Assembly (NCBI RefSeq): GCF_008727815.1
Contig: NZ_CP044230.1
Location: 1,410,001-1,474,000, forward strand
DNA from: Streptococcus sp. LPB0220
GTDB taxonomy: Bacteria > Bacillota > Bacilli > Lactobacillales > Streptococcaceae
Direction of reading: 5' to 3'
Length of the DNA: 64,000 nucleotides
How positions within the stretch are numbered: position 1 is the first letter of the stretch; the number at the start of each line of letters is the position of its first letter. Shown piece by piece: positions 49,134-57,023 of this stretch. The notes under the pieces were generated by a model, which had not been told where the DNA came from, searched no databases, and saw only the letters and a list, made by a program, of their open reading frames with translations. A program made the position numbers and the translations under genes.

Positions 49134-51587
49134 TCAATTCCTTTCAAAAAAGTCAGCTGCTTGCTCAACAAGCCGCTCTCTCACTGTTGTGTGAAGGGGC
49201 AACACTTGCTGCAAGCCATCTAAAATTTGTTTTCCATATCGTTTGGTCACCACCCGCTGATCCAATAAGAGGACCAACGATTCCTGGTCTTGAAAACGGC
49301 TGGTTCTCCCAATAGCCTGTTTGAGCCTTAAAATCGCGACCGGAAGGCTATAGTCATAAAAGGGATTTTTCCCCTGTTCTCTGAGTTGGGTATTCAGCTT
49401 TTGAACCATATAATCTTTAGGGTTGTCAAAAGGAAGGCGCGTGATGATTTGAATCACTTCTTTTTGTTGGGAAAAATCGACTCCCTCCCAAAAGCTTCCT
49501 GTTCCCAATAAAATAGAGGTTTCTCCTCGGTCAAATCGTCGCTTAATATTAGCTGCATCGCCATTTCGATACTGGGCCAAATGAGGAAACTTCAAGGCGT
49601 TTGACGTCTCCAGTAACAATTCTTTTGAGGTAAACAAGAGAAAAATTGGTTTTCTTAGAGGAAAAAGTTCATCGATGAGCTGACAAATCTCTCCTGCATA
49701 CTCCACGGAAGATAGAGAAACGACATCTGGAAAATCTATCGGCACCAGCAATTCCTGGTGTTGTTTGACTGTTATTGGCACCCGGTAGATCTGCTGCTCT
49801 TGATATCCTAAAAGAGCAGGTAAATGCACCTTTTTGCTGATCGCGATCGTCGCTGATACAAAGAGCACGGGTACTTCTTCAGGCACAAACTCCTTAAAGG
49901 ATAGCAAGTCCTCAACTCCTCCATGGAGACGAAGAATCTGGTGGCTTTCGACCACTTCCTTGTCCATCCAAAAGGTTTGGTAGCGCTCATCAAACAATTC
50001 CCTTAGATTCTCTAATGATTCGTTTTTTAATTCTGAGACATCCTGTCGAATTTTTGCTACCGTTTGATCAGATAAGATCGCTGTTTTTCCTTGTACAACT
50101 TCCTTAGAGCAGGCATTTAACTCAAATTGAATACTCTCCAGCAAACGCCTTTGCAGAAGATCTTTTTCCTCTTCGATGGCGTGTTGCAAGCCTAGAAGAA
50201 GAGATTGCAAGTTTTCTTCTCTCTGTGAAAACTGCTCTAAAGCAAAGAAGAGTTTTTGCGCTTCATCCACTACCAGAACAGATTCTTGAAGTAGACTCTT
50301 ATCATCTTCTAGACGAGTTAACAGATAGGCATGATTGGTCAGAATTACTCGGCTGGTTTTCACTTTTTCCTGGCCGAGGCGCCAAAAATCTTCCTGATAA
50401 AAAAGTGAACGCTTCGACAATTGGCCGTCGTGGCATATCTCAGAAACAAAATGAAGATGACGATAGAGTTGGCCAATTTCACTGAACTCTCCTGTTTCTG
50501 TCATCGTCAGCCAAACCAAGAGTTGCATTTTAAAGCGTCGAATCATCCCATTATCTGACTCACCCTGTAAGGCCTCATAAAATTTATCAAGTTGGATGTA
50601 ATCCTTGGGACTTTTTAGGCTATGAAAGGGAATTTGGAAAAGATCTTGGATAGTCTTTCCTTCCTTCTTCATAATTTGATCCTGAAGAATTTTAGTGGGA
50701 ACACTGACAAGAATGCGCTTAGAGGTTTTCGCCAAAAGCGTTAATAGATAAGCGTAAGTCTTCCCAATACCCGTTGGTGCTTCAATAAAACTCGGAAGTG
50801 GCTGTTGCAAACTATCCTCGATATAGGCAACAAATTCTCTCTGCTCCGGATAAGCCTCCATTCCCAACAGCTGCATATTGAGTTCAAACTGTTCAGACAA
50901 ATGACGACTTTCTAAAAACTGCTGTGGCTTTCGCAGATAGAGACCATGAACTTCTACTAAATGAGCTGGTAAAAAAAGGCTACTGTCTTCAAGCGCATCT
51001 TCTATTAAGAGTCGTGATTCATAAATCAAACAATCTGCCATCGAAAGAAGTTTTTCGATCAATCCTCTCGGTAAGCTCGCAATTTTCTCTCTCAATTTCA
51101 ACAGCAGTTGGGCTGTTGCCATAGCATCCGCTAAAGCGGAGTGAGCATGGTGCAACTCAATTTCCAGTTCAGCTGCAAGCGCTCCTAAATTGTAGCGTTC
51201 TAAAGTCGGATAGAAAATTTGGGACAATTCAACCGTATCAATCCGAGGAGTCGTTAGCTCAAATCCTTCCCAAAAGAGGGCTTCTGCCAATAAATTCGCA
51301 TCAAATTTGACATTATGGGCCACAAAGACGGCATCTTCTATTAATTCAAAAATTTCTTTTGCCACTTGTGCAAACTCTGGTGCTTTTTTCAAGCGAGCAT
51401 CTGTCAGGCCAGTCAATTGTTTGATATGCTCATCCAATCGTTCATGGGGATTCACATCCGTCTCATAGGATTGCGTAATCCTCCCATCTTCGATGATGAC
51501 AATCCCAACCTGAATGATCTTAGCATTGCTTCCAGCACTGGTCGCTTCCAGATCCACAATGGCATATTTCCGTTTCTGTCTTGTCAT
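49134..51587 (-). CDS. dinG: DinG-type bifunctional exonuclease/helicase
   Basis: An 817-residue protein: an N-terminal DEDDh exonuclease (VDLEATSAG near residue 10, HNVKFDANLLAE near 90, HHAHSALADAMAT near 145) fused to a DinG helicase with PTGIGKTYAYLL near 270, VVDEAQKLF near 435, and C-terminal GTGSFWEGVDF and QAIGRTSRF. The iron-sulphur Cys set seen in E. coli DinG is not evident, as in other Firmicutes. The start chosen, MTRQKRKYA at 51587, matches the family N terminus; a longer in-frame ATG at 51644 exists. Confidence 0.93.
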   Translation of the reverse strand: MTRQKRKYAIVDLEATSAGSNAKIIQVGIVIIEDGRITQSYETDVNPHERLDEHIKQLTGLTDARLKKAPEFAQVAKEIFELIEDAVFVAHNVKFDANLLAEALFWEGFELTTPRIDTVELSQIFYPTLERYNLGALAAELEIELHHAHSALADAMATAQLLLKLREKIASLPRGLIEKLLSMADCLIYESRLLIEDALEDSSLFLPAHLVEVHGLYLRKPQQFLESRHLSEQFELNMQLLGMEAYPEQREFVAYIEDSLQQPLPSFIEAPTGIGKTYAYLLTLLAKTSKRILVSVPTKILQDQIMKKEGKTIQDLFQIPFHSLKSPKDYIQLDKFYEALQGESDNGMIRRFKMQLLVWLTMTETGEFSEIGQLYRHLHFVSEICHDGQLSKRSLFYQEDFWRLGQEKVKTSRVILTNHAYLLTRLEDDKSLLQESVLVVDEAQKLFFALEQFSQREENLQSLLLGLQHAIEEEKDLLQRRLLESIQFELNACSKEVVQGKTAILSDQTVAKIRQDVSELKNESLENLRELFDERYQTFWMDKEVVESHQILRLHGGVEDLLSFKEFVPEEVPVLFVSATIAISKKVHLPALLGYQEQQIYRVPITVKQHQELLVPIDFPDVVSLSSVEYAGEICQLIDELFPLRKPIFLLFTSKELLLETSNALKFPHLAQYRNGDAANIKRRFDRGETSILLGTGSFWEGVDFSQQKEVIQIITRLPFDNPKDYMVQKLNTQLREQGKNPFYDYSLPVAILRLKQAIGRTSRFQDQESLVLLLDQRVVTKRYGKQILDGLQQVLPLHTTVRERLVEQAADFFERN

Positions 51588-51597
51588 AATACTTAAA

Positions 51598-51603
51598 ATT
51601 ATA
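51598..51603 (-). promoter_or_regulatory. Extended -10 of dinG, near-leaderless
   Basis: TGA-TATAAT on the minus strand lies 10 bases before the ATG at 51587 and leaves about four bases of leader. No ribosome-binding site fits. Confidence 0.55.
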
Positions 51604-51705
51604 TCACGTTTGAGCAAGCTCTGCAGATTTTTTTCTCCTTTCATGTTGACTTCAATCCTGTTATTTTCCTTGCAATTTGATACACTATTCTAGAAAGGAG
51701 TCCTT

Positions 51706-52347
51706 ATGAAAATCTATCGTACTGTTAATCCTGTAGCTTCTGAAAATACCTACTACCTTGAAAATGACCACTCCCTCATTCTTGTCGATCCAGGTAGCGA
51801 CTGGGCGACTATTCAAAAACAAATAGATCGCATCGGAAAACCAATTGTAGCGATTCTTTTAACCCATACGCATTACGATCACATTATGAGTCTTGAAAAG
51901 GTTCGTCAGACCTATCATTTCCCACCTGTTTATGTCCATTCAGCAGAAGCCAGTTGGTTGTCTTCTCCTGTCGATAATTTATCTGGTTTGGATCGTCATG
52001 CGGATTTAGAAGATGTGGTATGCAAGGAGGCCGACTTCCTTTATGACATTCGCTCCGATTACCAAATAGCCGATTTCCACTTTTATGTTCTGGAGACACC
52101 AGGCCACTCTGCAGGAGGAGTCTCTATCGTCTTTCCTGAGGATCACCTGGTTCTATCCGGTGACGCCCTTTTTCGCGAAACTATCGGACGGACCGATCTT
52201 CCGACAGGGAACGCGACACAGTTACTTAGCAGTATCAGAGAAGAGCTCTTTACCCTTCCATCTTCCTACACTGTCTATCCCGGTCATGGCCCTGAAACTT
52301 CTATTGGTCACGAGAAGATGTTCAATCCCTTCTTTAGACAATCCTAA
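51706..52347 (+). CDS. MBL-fold metallo-hydrolase (glyoxalase II-like)
   Basis: A 213-residue metallo-beta-lactamase fold protein: metal-binding THTHYDHI near residue 55 (HxHxDH), ETPGHSAGGVSI near 132, LSGDALFRETIGRTD near 153 and VYPGHGPETSIGHEK near 190. This YcbL-like form is shorter than true glyoxalase II (lacks the C-terminal extension), so the thioester hydrolase activity is not certain. GAAAGGAG precedes the ATG. Confidence 0.93.
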   Translation: MKIYRTVNPVASENTYYLENDHSLILVDPGSDWATIQKQIDRIGKPIVAILLTHTHYDHIMSLEKVRQTYHFPPVYVHSAEASWLSSPVDNLSGLDRHADLEDVVCKEADFLYDIRSDYQIADFHFYVLETPGHSAGGVSIVFPEDHLVLSGDALFRETIGRTDLPTGNATQLLSSIREELFTLPSSYTVYPGHGPETSIGHEKMFNPFFRQS

Positions 52348-52387
52348 AGAGTCCTTATCATCCTTCCTGTCCTCATAAAAGTAGACA

Positions 52388-52413
52388 AAAAAAGCAAGTG
52401 CGAACTTGCTTTT
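52388..52413. terminator. Bidirectional terminator between the MBL-fold gene and ftsX
   Basis: Stem AAGCAAGT-GCGA-ACTTGCTT between A and T runs. Confidence 0.9.
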
Positions 52414-52416
52414 TTA

Positions 52417-53343
52417 TTATATCTTAAGAAAACGTCTCATGGAGATTGAAGAACCAATCGCTCCAATCAAAATTCCTAATCCAAAGAGGCCACCGACCAT
52501 GATCGGTACCAAGAGATGAGGACTATAGAGATACAAGTTTTGATCTGCCAAATTATTGTTCATAGATGTATAGACAACATTATAAACGTAGAAGACTAAA
52601 GCTGAAGGAACCAAGGCTCCCAAAAGACCGATCCAAGCACCTTCTAAAAGGAATGGTGCACGAATATAGCCATTTTTTGCTCCTACCAGTCGCATAATCT
52701 TAATCTCACGACTACGTGAAATGATGGTAATCCGAATGGTATTTGAAATCAAGAAGACTGCGATGAAGATCAATAAAGCTACACCAATCAAGCCCCAGTT
52801 TCGGATGAAGGTTCCAAGAGCAAACAAGCGTTGGGTATCGACCCCACCATCTTTAACTTCAGAGACCCCTTCAATTTTTTTGGCATCAGCCGAAACTTGC
52901 TTTACATATTTAGGAGCTGTTGTCTCTACATAATAAGCATCATAGAGAGGATTGGCATCTCCATCAAAAATCTTCCAGTTGTTCCCAGCCGTTTTGATCA
53001 GTTTATCATACTGCTCTTCCTTGCTAGAAAAATCAACCTTGTCAACATGCTTCATGGCTGTCAGAGCATCGTAGACCTTATGGTAGTTTTCATTGGTCAC
53101 GGTTTGACCGTCTTTTTCAATCTGCTCGCTCTGATCTTGAATATCCTTGCGCATGTATACTACAACCCGCACACTGTTTTGAATATCATCTGAAAGCTTG
53201 ATGGTATTGGCAATAACTGAGGCGAAAATAGCAACCAAACTAAGGGTAATCATAACCGAGCTGACCGCTGCAATCGTCATCCAACCATTTCGTTTCAAGC
53301 TTTTAAGCGATTCGATTAAGTGTCGGAAAAATCTTCTAATCAT
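52417..53343 (-). CDS. ftsX: Cell division protein FtsX
   Basis: A 308-residue FtsX: short cytoplasmic N terminus, helix near 22-45, a large extracytoplasmic domain (about 50-165, containing RVVVYMRKDIQDQSEQIEKDG), then three helices at 185-205, 235-255 and 280-300. With FtsE it forms an ABC-like machine that activates the PcsB hydrolase in streptococci. The start at 53343 (MIRRFFRHL) has GAAGGAGAG upstream and overlaps ftsE by 8 bases. Confidence 0.96.
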   Translation of the reverse strand: MIRRFFRHLIESLKSLKRNGWMTIAAVSSVMITLSLVAIFASVIANTIKLSDDIQNSVRVVVYMRKDIQDQSEQIEKDGQTVTNENYHKVYDALTAMKHVDKVDFSSKEEQYDKLIKTAGNNWKIFDGDANPLYDAYYVETTAPKYVKQVSADAKKIEGVSEVKDGGVDTQRLFALGTFIRNWGLIGVALLIFIAVFLISNTIRITIISRSREIKIMRLVGAKNGYIRAPFLLEGAWIGLLGALVPSALVFYVYNVVYTSMNNNLADQNLYLYSPHLLVPIMVGGLFGLGILIGAIGSSISMRRFLKI

Positions 53344-54028
53344 CGTATCCGTACTCTCCTTCCGCTTCATCACGCACTACACGACCATTTTCAATCGCGA
53401 TGACACGGTGACGTAAAGTATTTACAATCTGGCTATTGTGGGTCGCCATCAATACTGTGGTCCCTTGCAGATTAATCCGCTCCAAAAGATTCATGATTTC
53501 CCATGAATTATCTGGGTCCAAGTTCCCCGTTGGCTCATCCGCAATCAAGACTTTCGGATTGTTGACGATCGCACGAGCAATCGCAATCCGTTGTTGCTCC
53601 CCACCGGACAATTCATTCGGGAATGAGCGGACCTTGTGTTTCAATCCGACAAGATCCAAAACTTCCATCACACGCTTTTTAATATTGCGACGGCGCTCAC
53701 CGATAACTTGCATAGCGTAGGCAATATTTTCATAAACGGTTTTCTTTGGAAGCAATTTATAATCTTGGAAGACCACTCCCACATTGCGTCGCAACATAGG
53801 AATATCGCGTTTTTTGATTTTATCCAAATCAAAATCAGCTACTTTCAAACTTCCTTTATCGTGTTTGACTTCACGGTATAAAAGTCGAATAAAGGTCGAC
53901 TTCCCTGCACCAGAAGGTCCTACGATGTAGGCAAATTCTCCTGGTTCAATTTGGACAGAGACCCCGCGAAGGGCCGTCGTCCCGTTGTCATACTTTTTGA
54001 CAACATCTTTCATTTCAATCATTGACAT
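53336..54028 (-). CDS. ftsE: Cell division ATP-binding protein FtsE
   Basis: A 230-residue ATPase: Walker A GPSGAGKSTFI near residue 39, Q-loop VVFQDYKLLP, signature [15 protein letters not shown] near 142, Walker B VLIADEPTGNLDP, and switch MATHNS. This is the classic FtsE set (EPTGNLD). The ATG at 54028 has AAGGAA 10 bases upstream; an ATG at 54022 is less well spaced. It lies in the prfB-ftsE-ftsX order common to Firmicutes and cocci. Confidence 0.98.
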   Translation of the reverse strand: MSMIEMKDVVKKYDNGTTALRGVSVQIEPGEFAYIVGPSGAGKSTFIRLLYREVKHDKGSLKVADFDLDKIKKRDIPMLRRNVGVVFQDYKLLPKKTVYENIAYAMQVIGERRRNIKKRVMEVLDLVGLKHKVRSFPNELSGGEQQRIAIARAIVNNPKVLIADEPTGNLDPDNSWEIMNLLERINLQGTTVLMATHNSQIVNTLRHRVIAIENGRVVRDEAEGEYGYDD

Positions 54029-54072
54029 GTAATGAAATTCCTTTCATTCTTTTCTGGTTGATTCCCTCTAGG

Positions 54073-55168
54073 TTATTGGAGACGCCATTTAAGGTAGGCA
54101 TCGATAAAGCCATCGATATCTCCATCCATCACCTTGTCCACCTGCGCTACTTCGTAGTTGGTCCGGTGATCCTTAACCATCGTGTAAGGGGTAAAAACAT
54201 AGGAGCGGATTTGACTTCCCCAGGTGATTTCTTTTTTATCCCCTTTTAGAGAATCCACTTCTGCTGCTTTTTTCTCTTGCTCTAATTGGTAGAGTTTAGC
54301 TTGCAACATCTTCATCGCACGATCACGGTTCCCGTATTGGGTCCGATCCACGGTGGACGCCACTACAATCCCTGTCGGAATGTGGGTCAAGCGCACCCCT
54401 GTAGAAACCTTGTTGACGTTTTGTCCACCAGCTCCACCAGAGCGGAAGGTGTCCATCTTGATATCATCATCACGAACTTCGACTTCGATGGTATCGTCTA
54501 ATTCGGGCATGACCTCAACAGATGTAAAGGAGGTATGACGACGTTTAGCGGAGTCAAATGGAGAGATCCGAACCAAACGGTGTACCCCCATTTCAGATTT
54601 CAGAAGACCGTATGCATGTGGCCCTTCAAAGGATAGGGTCACAGACTTGATTCCAGCCTCATCTCCAGCCTGATAGTCCAAGACTTCAACTTTAAAGCCG
54701 TGGGCATTCCCAAAACGAGTATACATCCGAAGAAGCATGTCGCCCCAGTCCTGAGCTTCTGTTCCTCCTGAACCTGGGTGGATTTCTAAGATGGCATTAT
54801 TATTGTCATAGGGTTCAGACAATAGCAAGGTCATCTCATAGCTGGTCATACGTTTATCCAGCTCCTCCAACTTATCGATCAATTCTTCCTTGACCGAATC
54901 GTCTTCTGCCAAAAAGTCCAGTAAGATTTCTGACTCATCAAAGAGATCCACCATTTGATGGAAATTTTCATAGGTCTGTTTGAGTTCATTTAATTCTTGA
55001 GATGTCTTTTGCGCAGCAATGTTATCATCCCAAAAATCAGGTTCTGTCATTTTATTTTCTAAAATGGCAATTTCTTCTTCCAATGCCTCTAAGTCAAAGA
55101 GACCCCCTGAAAGAAGCTAATTTTTCACGATTTGCGTCAATTTTTTGACGAATTTCTGAAATGTCCAT
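54073..55168 (-). CDS. prfB: Peptide chain release factor 2 with programmed +1 frameshift
   Basis: RF2, recognising UAA/UGA stops. The first 24 sense codons ([20 protein letters not shown] then RGSL) read to CTT followed by an in-frame TGA at 55094-55096. A +1 shift continues as [13 protein letters not shown], so the full product is about 364 residues. An AGGGGG anti-SD sequence lies 3 bases before the slippery CTT-TGA-C. The tripeptide SPF-like motif and the catalytic GGQ ([18 protein letters not shown] near residue 245) are present downstream. ATG at 55168 follows AAAGAGGTACTT. Confidence 0.97.
55090..55110 (-). promoter_or_regulatory. RF2 programmed frameshift signal
   Basis: AGGGGG, then TCT, then CTTTGAC on the minus strand. 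The internal TGA at 55094-55096 is bypassed when RF2 is scarce, giving autoregulation. Confidence 0.95.
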
Positions 55169-55343
55169 AAGTACCTCTTTCTATGTATCTAGTCTATTAT
55201 ATCATAACCTTCACTATTTGCCCACCTTCCAATATTGGATCTGCTGGTTGACCACCACCAATCCAGCTGATTTTCAGCATTTTTTCTATTCATTTGTAAC
55301 CTAATTGTTAGAAAAAAAGATGCTCTTATGCTAGACTGGTAGC

Positions 55344-56201
55344 ATGACAACAGTAGCTTTTATATCCGATTTACATATTGATTCAAACAACTTCGGCAAA
55401 GAAGAATTAGAGACCCTGATCACTCTTTTCAAGGACAAAAAAATTCAACATCTCCATATTGCAGGAGATATTGCCAACGGCTTTGAAAAGACGTCACAGG
55501 AATTTTTAGACCAACTTCAATGTCACCTTCCAGTGACCTTTAGCCTAGGAAATCATGATATGCTGGGCCTATCAGAAGAAGCCATGAGACCTTTTGAATT
55601 TCAAAAAATCTCATTCTCCAATCATACGCTTCTTGCCTTTTCGGGCTGGTATGACTACAGCTTTGTTCCTACTATTTCTCCCCAAAAACATCTCCAAACC
55701 AAGAATCTGTTTTGGTTTGACAGACGCCTCCAACGAATGGGATCTGATCCAGCCATTACCCAACGTCTGTTGCAAGAACTGGAACAAGAGCTCATGCGTG
55801 TAGACCAACCCCTGATCATCGCCATGCACTTTGTTCCTCATAGTCAGTTTCTCCTGCGCCACCCTTATTTTGAACGCTTTAATGCTTTTCTAGGGAGCCA
55901 AGCCTTTCATGAGCTTTTTCGGCAATTCCCTGTCAAAGATGTCATATTTGGACACAGCCACCACAGAATTTCAGATAGGAAAATCGACAATATCACCTAT
56001 CATGCCAGACCTTTAGGCTATGTCCGAGAATGGGAGCTTTGCAAACAATTTTTCGATGCTTTTCCTGAATATGATTTTCCAAAACGATACGATCCCTACA
56101 AACGCTATCGCAGAATCAAAGACCTCCCCGAATTTAAAGCATACAAGAAAAAACAGCTCGCTCATGAATTTTCTCAAACCATGACGATCCTTGAACTGTA
56201 A
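55344..56201 (+). CDS. Metallophosphoesterase family protein
   Basis: A 285-residue calcineurin-like phosphoesterase: FISDLHIDSNN (metal-binding DxH), HIAGDIANGFEK, SLGNHDMLG (GNHD) near residue 75, AMHFVPHS near 155 and VIFGHSHHRIS near 210 (GHxHH). These are the five dinuclear metal motifs, so the enzyme is probably active; the substrate is unknown. A TATGCT -10 lies 11 bases before the ATG, so the leader is very short. Confidence 0.93.
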   Translation: MTTVAFISDLHIDSNNFGKEELETLITLFKDKKIQHLHIAGDIANGFEKTSQEFLDQLQCHLPVTFSLGNHDMLGLSEEAMRPFEFQKISFSNHTLLAFSGWYDYSFVPTISPQKHLQTKNLFWFDRRLQRMGSDPAITQRLLQELEQELMRVDQPLIIAMHFVPHSQFLLRHPYFERFNAFLGSQAFHELFRQFPVKDVIFGHSHHRISDRKIDNITYHARPLGYVREWELCKQFFDAFPEYDFPKRYDPYKRYRRIKDLPEFKAYKKKQLAHEFSQTMTILEL

Positions 56202-56202
56202 A

Positions 56203-56233
56203 AAAAAATTGGTTCCTTCGGAACCAATTTTTT
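56203..56233. terminator. Bidirectional terminator between phosphoesterase and aquaporin genes
   Basis: Stem AAAATTGGTTCC / GGAACCAATTTT with a TTC loop, flanked by A and T runs. Confidence 0.93.
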
Positions 56234-56902
56234 TTACTCTTCTGTATCCAAGAGATTTTTTGCAACGATTGCAGCTAGAACACCACCGACAATTGGAGCC
56301 AAGATAAAGATCCAAATTTGTTGAAGGGCTGCACCACCAACAAAGAGGGCAGGTGCCAAGCTACGAGCTGGGTTAACAGAAAGTCCTGTAATGTTCAAAC
56401 CAACAAGAATAATCAAAGTCAAGCTCAAACCGATCACAAGACCAGCGATTTTCCCATTACCTTTGGTAGCTGATGTCACTGTCATGATGACTAAGATAAA
56501 GATAAAGGACGCAATCACTTCAAACAAGAAACCGCCAAATGGAGTCACTCCTTTAGCCAAGGCATTTTCACCAAGACTAGCTGTTGACATACCTGAATTT
56601 GACAAGAGGAAGAGTACTGTTGCAGATGCGAGAACCGCCCCCACTACTTGCGCTGCAATATAATTAATCAAGTCCTTTGAAGACAAGCGTTTGTTCACAA
56701 ACATGGCAATCGAAACAGCTGGGTTCAAGTGGGCACCAGAAACAGTCCCAATTGAGTAAGCTGCTGCAACAATGGATAAACCGAATGCCAAAGCAATTCC
56801 TAAATGTCCCAGACCTTCTGTTCCATTTCCAAAAACAACTGCGCCAGTCCCGATAAAGACAAGCATAAATGTGCCGATTACTTCAGCAAAAAACTTTTTC
56901 AT
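56234..56902 (-). CDS. MIP family channel (aquaporin)
   Basis: A 222-residue MIP channel of AqpZ-like length, with six helices. Both NPA boxes are intact: GAHLNPAVSIAMF near residue 62 and GLSVNPARSLAPAL near 182. Compared with AqpZ, the residue that shapes the filter cannot be placed unambiguously, so water versus glycerol selectivity is open. The start at 56902 (MKKFFAEVIGTF) follows AAAGGAAACTTAGTT; longer in-frame starts lack a site. Confidence 0.93.
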   Translation of the reverse strand: MKKFFAEVIGTFMLVFIGTGAVVFGNGTEGLGHLGIALAFGLSIVAAAYSIGTVSGAHLNPAVSIAMFVNKRLSSKDLINYIAAQVVGAVLASATVLFLLSNSGMSTASLGENALAKGVTPFGGFLFEVIASFIFILVIMTVTSATKGNGKIAGLVIGLSLTLIILVGLNITGLSVNPARSLAPALFVGGAALQQIWIFILAPIVGGVLAAIVAKNLLDTEE

Positions 56903-56989
56903 AACTAAGTTTCCTTTCTTCAAACTGTTGACTAGTTTATCAAAAATCCACACCTACCTCAAGAAATATGCCCAGTCTATTTTGCCCGC

Positions 56990-57016
56990 AAAAAAAGCCA
57001 TCCGAAGATGACTTTT
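56990..57016 (-). terminator. Terminator of the P-type ATPase gene
   Basis: On the minus strand, stem AGTCATC-TTCG-GATGGCT with a T run, 8 bases after the stop. Confidence 0.88.
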
Positions 57017-57023
57017 TTTATGC

